Shown piece by piece: positions 18,702 through 25,624 of a stretch of DNA of 43,854 nt. The stretch is from assembly GCA_017530105.1 (NCBI GenBank), contig JAFXMW010000045.1:1-43854 (forward strand), written 5' to 3'. The stretch's first letter is position 1. Each line of letters opens with the position of its first letter. The stretch comes from Bacteroidales bacterium. Its GTDB lineage: Bacteria; Bacteroidota; Bacteroidia; Bacteroidales; P3. A program made the position numbers and the translations under genes. Below the pieces are notes generated by a model. It saw only the letters and a list, made by a program, of their open reading frames with translations, did not search any database and was not told the origin of the DNA.

Positions 18702-20020
18702 TGCTACAGCAATTCATATCGCACATCAGTCGGCAGCACCTCTTCCCCACAGGGCAGCAGGTGCTGCTGGCCGTTAGTGGGGGCATCGACTCCGTGGTTC
18801 TCGCCCACCTGATGCACTCTGCCGCCTTCCCGTTTGCCATCGCCCACTGCAATTTCAACCTTCGACCCGGCGACTGCGACCGCGACGAGCAGTTTGTCCG
18901 TTCCCTTGCCAGCCAATACTCTGTTCCCTTCCACTTCATCCGATTCGACACCCTCGCCCATGCCCGCAGCCACGGACAAAGCATCGAAGAGGCTGCGCGC
19001 ACCCTTCGTTACGACTGGTTCGCCTCCCTCTGCCGTCAGCAAGGCTACCCCGCGGTTCTTACGGCTCATCACCGCGACGACTCTGCCGAGACCTTCTTCA
19101 TCAACCTCCTACGCGGCACCGGCCTGTCAGGTCTCCACGGCATCCTCCCCATCCAAGGCCTTGTCGTCAGGCCGCTGCTTCCTTTCTCACGCAGCGACAT
19201 CGAGTCCTATGCCCGCATCCATTCCCTTGCTCATGTCGAAGACTCCACCAACTCCTCCCTCCTCTACCGCCGCAACCAAATCCGCCACCAGGTTCTCCCC
19301 CTCCTGCGCCAGCTCCAGCCCTCGGCCGATACGGCCTTGGCCGACACCATTGCCCATCTCCAGTCAGTCGAGCAACTCTATCACGCGCTCCTCCAACCCC
19401 TGCGTCGGCACATGGTCACCGCCCATCCCGATGGCACCATTCACATAAGCCTTCAATTCTCCCAATTGCCGCAACTCGGCCACCTCGATTCCCAGCCCCT
19501 CCGGTTTCAACTCCTTTTCGAATTGCTCCGTCCCTATGGCTTCAACGCCTCAACGGTTACCGACATCTTAGCCTGCTCGGCTTCGGGGCGTCGCTTCCTC
19601 TCCGCCACCCATCATGCTGTCCTTGACCGCTCGGTCCTCATCATCTCCCCAATTCAGCCCTCACAACTCGACTCATATCCCTCCCTGGCTATTGAACACC
19701 TCGACAACCTCGCTCTTGCTCCCGACCCTCGACAACTCCCTGCCAACCAAGCCCTCTTCGATGCCGACACCCTCACCCTTCCCCTTGCTCTGCGCCACTG
19801 GCGTCAAGGCGACCGTTTCCAGCCTTTCGGCATGCAACACGGCACCCAACTTCTCAGCGATTTCTTCTCCGACCACAAATACAGCCTGCTCGACAAGCAG
19901 AGCCAACTGCTCCTTGTCGACTCCTCCGACCGCATCCTCTGGATTGTAGGCCGACGCACCTCGCATCCCTTCCGCGTCACCCCCTCAAGCCGCAAACTGA
20001 TTCTCGTCACCGTAGGCTAA
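18701..20020 (+). CDS. tilS: tRNA(Ile)-lysidine synthase TilS
   Basis: TilS uses ATP and lysine to convert C34 of the CAU-anticodon tRNA-Ile to lysidine, which lets it read AUA; it is essential in most bacteria. The PP-loop motif SGGIDS is at residues 26-31, followed by HCNFNLRPG and the family-typical TAHHRDDSAETFFINLLRGTGLSGLHG. The C-terminal substrate-binding domain follows, with LRHWRQGDRFQPFGM and SDFFSDHKYS. The 439-residue length is normal. The start is a GTG at 18701 whose first base is the last base of the giant gene's TAG stop. No internal promoter is recognisable in the last 100 bp of that gene, so tilS expression probably depends on transcription or translation coming from it. 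Codon use is strongly C-ending. Confidence 0.95.
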   Translation: MLQQFISHISRQHLFPTGQQVLLAVSGGIDSVVLAHLMHSAAFPFAIAHCNFNLRPGDCDRDEQFVRSLASQYSVPFHFIRFDTLAHARSHGQSIEEAARTLRYDWFASLCRQQGYPAVLTAHHRDDSAETFFINLLRGTGLSGLHGILPIQGLVVRPLLPFSRSDIESYARIHSLAHVEDSTNSSLLYRRNQIRHQVLPLLRQLQPSADTALADTIAHLQSVEQLYHALLQPLRRHMVTAHPDGTIHISLQFSQLPQLGHLDSQPLRFQLLFELLRPYGFNASTVTDILACSASGRRFLSATHHAVLDRSVLIISPIQPSQLDSYPSLAIEHLDNLALAPDPRQLPANQALFDADTLTLPLALRHWRQGDRFQPFGMQHGTQLLSDFFSDHKYSLLDKQSQLLLVDSSDRILWIVGRRTSHPFRVTPSSRKLILVTVG

Positions 20021-20073
20021 CCCTGTCCTAAGCTTTTTTTTCGACAAAGGGACAATAATCAAAAAAAAAGTAG

Positions 20074-20081
20074 TATCTTTG
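20074..20081 (+). promoter_or_regulatory. -7 promoter element of the 260-aa lipoprotein gene
   Basis: TATCTTTG matches TAnnTTTG and is preceded by an A9 tract; no TTTG is found at -33. It ends two bases before an 18-bp perfect palindrome that would cover the transcription start. Distance to the ATG at 20143 gives a leader of roughly 55 nt. Confidence 0.65.
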
Positions 20082-20082
20082 C

Positions 20083-20100
20083 AAATCCAAATTTGGATTT
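20083..20100. promoter_or_regulatory. Perfect 18-bp palindrome at the predicted transcription start
   Basis: AAATCCAAATTTGGATTT is its own reverse complement. Its position immediately after the -7 element, over the expected +1, is where a repressor dimer would block initiation. It could also fold as a short hairpin at the very 5' end of the transcript. No other copy was noticed elsewhere in the window. Confidence 0.55.
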
Positions 20101-20142
20101 CATTGTGTAACACCTATGTTATTAATTATAAAATAGTCAATT

Positions 20143-20925
20143 ATGAAGAAAATCTTTATCGGTTTGGCATTGTCAGCCGCCATGCTCGTGGCATTTGTTT
20201 CGTGCCACAACAACAGTGTGTATCAAGTAACCGTCGAGAAAGTGGCCGGCAACGGCGATGCTCCTGTCACTTGGAATGTAGGCGACCTCCTCGTCACTTG
20301 GGATGAGGCACGTGCTCCCGACCAGATTCCCCTTTCCGGACTTGTCCCCGACAGCAGTCATGCCACCCTCCAGCTTCCCGACACCATGGCCACCCACGGT
20401 GTGCGCCATTTTGTCTATCCCGCTTCTTTCTGGGGAGGAGAAGGCAGCATCATGATTCCTGCTGTACAGAATGGAATATCCTTCCCCGAAGGCATGCCCT
20501 TCTATGCCCAAACCCAGAACGGCAGTCCCGACCTCGCCTTCAAAGCCCTCTGCGGCATTGTGCGTCTCCGCATCCAAACCTCCGAAAAAATCATGTCTGT
20601 CTCCGTTACCACCGACGACTCTGTCCACTTCCTCTCCGGACGCTTTACTGTCGACAACCCGACATCGCCGGTGCTCACCCCCGTCGAAGGTGCAGCCAAA
20701 TACGTCAGCCTCGAACAGATACCTGCAATGGATTTCTCACAAGGTGCTGACCTCTACCTCTATGTCGCTCCCGGTTGCTACAACACCTTCACCATTACCA
20801 TGGTTTCCGATGATGGCCGTGTATGTGTCAAAAACCTCAAGGAAGGCAAATACATTGCCGTTGACCGCAACACTGTATTCTCCATTTTCCTCGGTACCGA
20901 AGGAACCGAATTGCAATTTGTTTAA
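20143..20925 (+). CDS. Fimbrillin-like lipoprotein
   Basis: The 260-residue product starts with a lipoprotein signal peptide whose lipobox is FVSC (C21), so it should be lipid-anchored in the outer membrane or exposed at the surface. The rest is beta-rich without catalytic motifs. The order of short motifs (WNVGD near the N terminus, VYPASFW, a PxxQxG strand, FKALCGIVRLRIQTSEKIMSVSV, LSGRFTV, LYVAPGCYNTFTITM) matches fimbrillin/Mfa-like proteins, and the same order appears in the N-terminal half of the 610-residue lipoprotein at 21872. Members build surface fimbriae or act as accessory subunits, and this one could be either. It has its own promoter and palindrome and is followed by an AT-only inverted repeat, so it looks like a single-gene unit. 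The fold-level call is inferred from motif order. Confidence 0.75.
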   Translation: MKKIFIGLALSAAMLVAFVSCHNNSVYQVTVEKVAGNGDAPVTWNVGDLLVTWDEARAPDQIPLSGLVPDSSHATLQLPDTMATHGVRHFVYPASFWGGEGSIMIPAVQNGISFPEGMPFYAQTQNGSPDLAFKALCGIVRLRIQTSEKIMSVSVTTDDSVHFLSGRFTVDNPTSPVLTPVEGAAKYVSLEQIPAMDFSQGADLYLYVAPGCYNTFTITMVSDDGRVCVKNLKEGKYIAVDRNTVFSIFLGTEGTELQFV

Positions 20926-20955
20926 AATATTTTTTTGCTGATTAAAAAAATATTT
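20925..20955 (+). terminator. AT-only inverted repeat after the lipoprotein gene, overlapping the tRNA promoter
   Basis: AAATATTTTTTT (20925-20936) and AAAAAAATATTT (20944-20955) are perfect 12-bp reverse complements around GCTGATT. It starts in the stop codon of the lipoprotein gene and contains the -33 TTTG of the tRNA-Gln promoter, so any terminator function would overlap that promoter. Confidence 0.45.
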
Positions 20956-20964
20956 GTATCTTTG
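20934..20964 (+). promoter_or_regulatory. Promoter of tRNA-Gln
   Basis: TTTG at 20934-20937, a 19-nt spacer, and TATCTTTG at 20957-20964 fit the Bacteroidota consensus TTTG-N19-TAnnTTTG exactly. It is the best promoter match noticed in the window. The tRNA begins at 21043, leaving a 5' leader of about 70 nt to be trimmed. Confidence 0.75.
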
Positions 20965-21042
20965 CATCCTCAAATCAAGAGAGAGAAATAGATGCAATAA
21001 TCTGTAAAAAACTAATCTTTAATGATTTGAGGAAAGCGAGGA

Positions 21043-21113
21043 TGTCCAATGGTGTAATGGCAGCACTCCAGATTTTGGTTCTGTCAGTCCAGGTTCGAGT
21101 CCTGGTTGGACAA
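21043..21113 (+). tRNA. tRNA-Gln (anticodon TTG)
   Basis: Acceptor arms TGTCCAA (21043-21049) and TTGGACA (21106-21112) pair fully, with A at 21113 as discriminator. The T arm is CCAGG-TTCGAGT-CCTGG. The anticodon loop TTTTGGT gives anticodon TTG, which reads CAA and CAG. The anticodon stem CCAGA/TCTGT has one mismatch at its outer pair. CCA is not encoded. It has its own promoter and terminator and sits alone. Confidence 0.93.
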
Positions 21114-21121
21114 CGCAAAGC

Positions 21122-21153
21122 CCCTCACACAGCCGTGTGAGGGACTTTTTTTT
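21122..21153 (+). terminator. Intrinsic terminator of tRNA-Gln
   Basis: CCCTCACAC (21122-21130) and GTGTGAGGG (21135-21143) form a perfect 9-bp stem with an AGCC loop, followed by AC and T8. The AAAG upstream and CTTT downstream extend the stem past a mismatch. Confidence 0.9.
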
Positions 21154-21274
21154 ATCCCGATGCATAGTTATCGGGTCCTCATCATACCCCTTTGCCTCCA
21201 TCTCCGTCTGTTGTAGCGGCAGGGGTCGTGACAAATGCCCTTCGCGGCAGCTCCTTCGCCCGCATTTAACCCCC

Positions 21275-21334
21275 AGTTCTCCCATATTTCTCCCATCGCG
21301 TATGGGAGAAATATGGGAGAAATATGGGAGAACT
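21275..21334. repeat. Palindromic interspersed repeat, copy 2 (inverted relative to copy 1)
   Basis: The left arm has two modules (21275-21296), the loop is CGCGT (21297-21301), and the right arm has three modules (21302-21334), bounded by AGTTCTC and GAGAACT. The core stem is a perfect 20 bp. This is the reverse orientation of copy 1 at 6330-6387. The flank GGAGAACGAGCGAAC resembles the reverse complement of the copy 1 left flank, so the shared unit extends about 25 nt beyond the core. Confidence 0.75.
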
Positions 21335-21485
21335 GAAGGAGAACGAGCGAACTATCGCCAGGGGTTGTTTTCGTGCTGTTTTTGCAAACGGTTTCATTTT
21401 GTGTTAGTTGCAACTTTTTTGGTTATATTGTAGTGAAAAACAGTATAACTTGTGGTTATTTTTCCTCTATATTAAAAAAAAAGTG

Positions 21486-21493
21486 TATTTTTG
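21486..21493 (+). promoter_or_regulatory. -7 promoter element for the 60-aa ORF and FISUMP lipoprotein
   Basis: TATTTTTG matches TAnnTTTG after an A9 tract; no clear -33 TTTG is present. Transcription from about 21500 would give a leader of about 165 nt before the ATG at 21667. Confidence 0.6.
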
Positions 21494-21561
21494 CATCTCA
21501 AGAACGGGATATGGGATTCCGGCATTTAGTTGAATAATACGCAGATGGATGTATTCTGTGG

Positions 21562-21583
21562 GCATAGAGTATCTATGCTTTTT
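21562..21583 (+). promoter_or_regulatory. Attenuator-like hairpin in the leader
   Basis: GCATAGA (21562-21568) and TCTATGC (21572-21578) form a perfect 7-bp stem with a 3-nt GTA loop and are followed directly by T5. It lies between the promoter and the 60-aa ORF, so it could terminate transcription early unless prevented. Confidence 0.5.
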
Positions 21584-21666
21584 GTGTTGAATATCTCTAT
21601 TTCCCTGTTCTGAATAGGTAAAATTGGATAATTAACACAGAAAATAACAAAAATAATAAGGTAAAA

Positions 21667-21849
21667 ATGAAAAAAAGCAAGAACAATTATCTTTCCCCTG
21701 CCGTAAAGGTGGTGGATTTTGTGATTGAGCGAGGCTTCGAAGGAAGCTATACGGTTAATCAGCCTGATACCGAAACCGACGGTATGGTTGAGCAAATGAA
21801 CTATGATGAAGGTAACCAGGAACTTGGTTGGGACTGGCATATTCAGTAA
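21667..21849 (+). CDS. Small 60-residue protein upstream of the FISUMP lipoprotein
   Basis: The 60-residue product begins MKKSKNNYLSPAVKVVDF and ends with an acidic, Trp-containing tail (DEGNQELGWDWHIQ). It has no signal peptide, transmembrane segment or cysteine. I do not recognise a named family. Short Bacteroidales proteins with an N-terminal K-rich segment followed by Y(I/L)SP and a hydrophobic VxVV strand are often found next to surface lipoprotein genes, and this fits that pattern by eye. It is preceded by its own promoter and leader hairpin. Its stop is 22 nt before the lipoprotein ATG, and the gap carries a strong Shine-Dalgarno-like AAGGAG. Coding is supported by position, start context and co-directionality, not by homology. 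Confidence 0.6.
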   Translation: MKKSKNNYLSPAVKVVDFVIERGFEGSYTVNQPDTETDGMVEQMNYDEGNQELGWDWHIQ

Positions 21850-21871
21850 TTTCTAAGAAAGGAGAATCACG

Positions 21872-23704
21872 ATGAAAAGAATTTCGACTATCATATTGTC
21901 AGTGGCAGCCATCAGTTCCATGCTGTTTGTAGGTTGCAAAAAAGATACTCAGATTGTTACTCTCGGTGTTGATGTGGAGAAAGCCGCAGCCGACAGCAAG
22001 CTTTATATTGATGAAAACCACAACCCCGTCTTCTTCCAGTCGGGTGAGTCGGTCAGCGTCAATGGTACTGAATATAACATTGAATACCAAGGTGGCAAAT
22101 ATTATGTTCCCGTAGAGGTTAATAATGATGGCAACTACTATGCTGCTTATCCCGCCTCGATTACTACAGGCTTTACAGGCACTACCAACCAGCCTATCCA
22201 TTTCTCGCGTTGGCAGGCCTACGAAGAGCAGGACGGTGTTCAGAACATTAAGCTCCCTTCTGTTGCTGCTATCGAAAACAACTCGGGTAAAAAACTGCAT
22301 TTCTACAACCTCTGCTCGATGTTGGAGGTGCAGTGGACCAACACCTCATCCGACGATTATGATATCATCGGCATGGAGGTCACCGTTCCCGGTGTGGCTC
22401 TTTATGGCGACGGTGTGGTTACTATCGACGGTACCGACACTGAAGTCGAGATGACAGGCGCGGGCGAAAAGTACAACCGTGTCAATCTCGATATCCCCGA
22501 GGATATGCGCGAGACCGTTGAGGCTGGTGCTCAGTCTGCTCGCAAATACTACATCTGCCTTCCCCCGTTCGAAAACAAGCAGGTCAGCGTTCGTATTTTT
22601 GTCATGAAACACGATCAGACCACTCTTGACGACCAGAAACTCCGGACCGTCACTTTTGCCACTTCATCCGCTGTCACTCTGCCTCGCAACTATATTGTGC
22701 CCATGCACAAGGCTGGCACCCCCAAGGAGGACAACGGCCTGTCTGGCTACTTCTCGGTACGTGGCAGTGCCACTGGTGAAGACTCCTACAAGGTGGTCTT
22801 CTCCCGTGGTAACCTGCAGCATGTCGGTTCCACCAACCCCTCTTCCGGCACTTGGCAGTTCGCTGCTCGCCAGTATGACTTTTTCGGCCAAAACAACGTC
22901 GCTTCAGGTTATTATAATTTGACTCAGACAGAGGACCTTTTTGCGTGGAGTGATGCCTCCAGCAATGGTCAATTTGGTATGTATCCCTACGATTATTGGT
23001 ATCAACAAGGTGGATGGACTCCTTCTGGTACTTCGGGCGAATATTTTAAAGATTGGGGTACGTACAAGACTATTTCCGGCGATGCTCCTCAAACATGGTT
23101 TACTCTTAACTCCGACGAGTGGTACTATCTGTTCCATACCCGTGTACATGAAAATGGCGACAATTTGCGCGGCAAAGCTATGATTACTGGTATACAGGGT
23201 CATCAGGCAGTTGCGGCTTTTAACGGACAGCCGAGAGACTATATCTATGGATTTATTTTGATGCCCGATGACTGGACATCAGACGATGTTCCTGCTGGTC
23301 TCAGTTTCACCCCTGCAGGCGAAGACGATGGTTCGAATGCTTATGTTAATACATATACGGTATCAGAGTGGGCACGTTTGGAAGCTGCCGGCGCCATGTT
23401 CCTCCCTGCTGCAGGATATGGTAACAAATGGGGCAACGAGGGTAACTATGTTGAAGACACATATCAGGCTGGCTATTATTGGTCAAGGACAAGAACAAAT
23501 AATAATTATGCTTATGCACATTACTTGGCATTCCAGTACAATGAATATAAGTGGCATCTTCAAACATCGTCAGGCCAAGTGGGCAATCATATCGATGCTA
23601 ACTACGATATGGAATGGTGGCATCTGCGTTCCGTCCGCTTAGTGAAACCTGCACCTGGTTTTGTCGATCCTGATGGCCGTTCTACTGTGAACGCTTCTAA
23701 ATAA
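21872..23704 (+). CDS. Fimbrillin-like lipoprotein with FISUMP/FGE-like C-terminal domain
   Basis: The 610-residue protein has a lipoprotein signal peptide with lipobox FVGC (C22) and then KKD. Residues about 28-285 resemble the fimbrillin/Mfa-like pattern of the gene at 20143 (YYAAYPASI, LHFYNLCSMLEVQW, LYGDGVVTI, YYICLPP). Residues about 290-600 look like the Fibrobacter succinogenes major paralogous (FISUMP) domain, of the C-type lectin/FGE-like fold: FSVxxSxTGEDSYKVVFSRGNLQH, QYDFFG, LNSDEWYYL, MFLPAAGYG, YYWSRTR, and a final HLRSVRLVKP. Such domains are thought to bind ligands at the cell surface; no enzymatic centre is visible. The start is chosen at the ATG with AAGAAAGGAGAA before it, an unusually good ribosome-binding site for Bacteroidota. 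A strong terminator follows at 23741. Confidence 0.82.
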   Translation: MKRISTIILSVAAISSMLFVGCKKDTQIVTLGVDVEKAAADSKLYIDENHNPVFFQSGESVSVNGTEYNIEYQGGKYYVPVEVNNDGNYYAAYPASITTGFTGTTNQPIHFSRWQAYEEQDGVQNIKLPSVAAIENNSGKKLHFYNLCSMLEVQWTNTSSDDYDIIGMEVTVPGVALYGDGVVTIDGTDTEVEMTGAGEKYNRVNLDIPEDMRETVEAGAQSARKYYICLPPFENKQVSVRIFVMKHDQTTLDDQKLRTVTFATSSAVTLPRNYIVPMHKAGTPKEDNGLSGYFSVRGSATGEDSYKVVFSRGNLQHVGSTNPSSGTWQFAARQYDFFGQNNVASGYYNLTQTEDLFAWSDASSNGQFGMYPYDYWYQQGGWTPSGTSGEYFKDWGTYKTISGDAPQTWFTLNSDEWYYLFHTRVHENGDNLRGKAMITGIQGHQAVAAFNGQPRDYIYGFILMPDDWTSDDVPAGLSFTPAGEDDGSNAYVNTYTVSEWARLEAAGAMFLPAAGYGNKWGNEGNYVEDTYQAGYYWSRTRTNNNYAYAHYLAFQYNEYKWHLQTSSGQVGNHIDANYDMEWWHLRSVRLVKPAPGFVDPDGRSTVNASK

Positions 23705-23740
23705 GGATATAACTGTTTGGTTTTTCATAATGCATTGATT

Positions 23741-23775
23741 GCATCGGGCGGGTCTTGTACCCGCCCATGCTTTTT
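23741..23775 (+). terminator. Intrinsic terminator after the FISUMP lipoprotein
   Basis: GGGCGGGT and ACCCGCCC form a perfect 8-bp stem around CTTGT; GCAT and ATGC extend it past one bulged C, and T5 follows. Confidence 0.9.
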
Positions 23776-23801
23776 ATATGTGGTTTTGTGAGGGTGGAAT
23801 T

Positions 23802-23832
23802 GTTGGAATGTGAGTTTTTTTTTGTATCTTTG
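23802..23832 (+). promoter_or_regulatory. Promoter of the lysS operon
   Basis: TATCTTTG at 23825-23832 is a good -7 element, with GTTG at 23802-23805 (three of four bases of TTTG) 19 nt upstream. The ATG of lysS is at 23891, giving a leader of about 50 nt. Confidence 0.7.
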
Positions 23833-23890
23833 TATTTCACCCCGTATGGGGTAGGGTAATGTAAACTATTTATTAATAATATATTGTATC

Positions 23891-25606
23891 ATGGCCGAAC
23901 TGACCGAACAAGAACAAATCCGTAGGAATTCGTTGAACGAATTGAAGAAACTGGGTATTAATCCTTATCCCGCTGCCTTGTATGAGGTAAATGTCAAGTC
24001 GAGTGAGATTTTGGAAAAGTATCCGCAGGATAATACGCTGTTTCAAGACATCAGCATAGCAGGACGCATCATGAGCCGCAGGATTATGGGTGCGGCGTCG
24101 TTTGTAGAGCTGCAAGACCCTCACGGGCGTATTCAGCTGTATGTGAAACGCGATGAGATATGTCCGGGCGAGGACAAGACGATGTACAACACGGTGTTCA
24201 AGCGGCTGCTGGACATTGGTGACATTATAGGTGTGAAGGGTTATGTGTTCGTCACCCAGATGGGTGAGATTTCCATTCATGTGAAGAGTTTGACGGTGCT
24301 GAGCAAGAGCCTGCGCCCGCTGCCTATCGTTAAGGAGAAGGACGGCGTGGTGTACGATGCTTTCAGCGACCCTGAGCAGCGTTACCGTATGCGGTATGTG
24401 GACTTGATAGTGAATCCGCACGTGAGGGAGACTTTTGTGAAGAGGGCTAAGATTGTGAACACGATGCGCGATTATTTCAACGAGCAGGGCTATTTGGAGG
24501 TGGATACACCGGTGTTGCAGGTAATCCCGGGCGGTGCCGCTGCGCGTCCTTTTATCACGCACCACAATGCACTTGATATCGATTTGTATCTTCGTATCGC
24601 CAACGAGCTGTATCTGAAACGGCTTATCGTGGGCGGCTATGAGGGTGTGTATGAGTTCAGCCGCAATTTCCGCAACGAGGGTATGGACCGCACCCACAAC
24701 CCCGAATTCACCTGCATGGAGATATATGTAGCCTATAAGGACTACAACTGGATGATGAAGTTTGTGGAGACCATGCTGGAGCGGATCGCCATGACGCTGC
24801 ACGGGACTACCAAGGTGCAGGTGTGGGGCAATGAGATTGATTTCAAACCGCCTTATCGCCGTGCCCCGATGTGTGAGTTGATTAAGGAGCAGACAGGCTA
24901 CGATGTGGCGGATATGGACGAGCAACAGTTGCGTGATACCTGCAAGGCTTTGGGCGTTGAGACCGACGAGACGATGGGTAAGGGCAAGCTGATTGACGCC
25001 ATTTTCGGAGAAAAGTGCGAGCATACACTGATTCAGCCTACTTTTGTCACCGACTACCCCATTGAGATGTCGCCGTTGTGCAAACGTCACCGCGACAACC
25101 CCAATCTTACGGAACGTTTTGAGCTGTTTGTCAATGGCAAGGAGTTGGCAAATGCTTATAGCGAGTTGAACGACCCGATTGACCAATTGGGACGTTTCCA
25201 GGAGCAGTTGCGCCTGAGCGAAAAGGGTGACGACGAGGCTATGTTTATCGATTTGGACTTTGTGAGAGCATTGGAGTTCGGTATGCCTCCTACTTCGGGT
25301 ATGGGAATCGGTATCGACCGATTGGTGATGATGATGACTGGCGAGCAGAGCATACAGGATGTGCTGTTGTTCCCGCAGATGAAGCCAGAGAAGAAGGCCG
25401 TAGTCACCACCGACGAGGAGTTTGTGGAGCACGGTGTGGCAGCCGAGTGGGTGCCGATGCTGCGCAAGGCAGGCATCAACACGCTGGCACAGCTTAAAGA
25501 GGCCAATCCCAACAAGCTGTATAACGACCTGAATGGTTTGAGAAAGAAAAACAAACTGGATATCCCCCCGGTGCAGAAAGAGGCCGTAGAGAGTTGGATA
25601 GGGTAG
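23891..25606 (+). CDS. lysS: Lysyl-tRNA synthetase, class II
   Basis: This enzyme charges tRNA-Lys with lysine at the expense of ATP. The N-terminal OB-fold anticodon-binding domain (about 50-160) is followed by the class II catalytic core. Motif 2 is [15 protein letters not shown] (about 260-274), and motif 3 is [28 protein letters not shown] (about 470-497). At 571 residues it is longer than the ~505 of E. coli LysS. The extra 70 or so residues are a helical C-terminal tail (about 500-571) with [17 protein letters not shown], reminiscent of a helix-hairpin-helix/DUF4332-like unit, and from memory such tails are common in Bacteroidota LysS. The gene heads a lysS-MBL-ung unit. Codons are mostly G/T-ending, unlike the C-ending genes to the left. 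Confidence 0.97.
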   Translation: MAELTEQEQIRRNSLNELKKLGINPYPAALYEVNVKSSEILEKYPQDNTLFQDISIAGRIMSRRIMGAASFVELQDPHGRIQLYVKRDEICPGEDKTMYNTVFKRLLDIGDIIGVKGYVFVTQMGEISIHVKSLTVLSKSLRPLPIVKEKDGVVYDAFSDPEQRYRMRYVDLIVNPHVRETFVKRAKIVNTMRDYFNEQGYLEVDTPVLQVIPGGAAARPFITHHNALDIDLYLRIANELYLKRLIVGGYEGVYEFSRNFRNEGMDRTHNPEFTCMEIYVAYKDYNWMMKFVETMLERIAMTLHGTTKVQVWGNEIDFKPPYRRAPMCELIKEQTGYDVADMDEQQLRDTCKALGVETDETMGKGKLIDAIFGEKCEHTLIQPTFVTDYPIEMSPLCKRHRDNPNLTERFELFVNGKELANAYSELNDPIDQLGRFQEQLRLSEKGDDEAMFIDLDFVRALEFGMPPTSGMGIGIDRLVMMMTGEQSIQDVLLFPQMKPEKKAVVTTDEEFVEHGVAAEWVPMLRKAGINTLAQLKEANPNKLYNDLNGLRKKNKLDIPPVQKEAVESWIG

Positions 25607-25624
25607 GAGAAAGGAGCCGGAGTT

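Larger units (their letters stand above)
21154..21666. other. 513-bp intergenic region between tRNA-Gln and the 60-aa ORF
   Basis: No credible gene is seen. It contains the second palindromic repeat (21275-21334), a promoter element (21486-21493), and a long leader of about 165 nt with an attenuator-like hairpin (21562-21583). Confidence 0.6.

Noticed and set aside
21043-21113. tRNA-Gln as an integration site for a mobile element
   Set aside because: No duplicated 3' tRNA fragment, integrase or phage gene is seen nearby.
6309-21360. CRISPR array made of the 11-bp modules
   Set aside because: Modules are contiguous without unique spacers and only two clusters exist; no cas genes are present.
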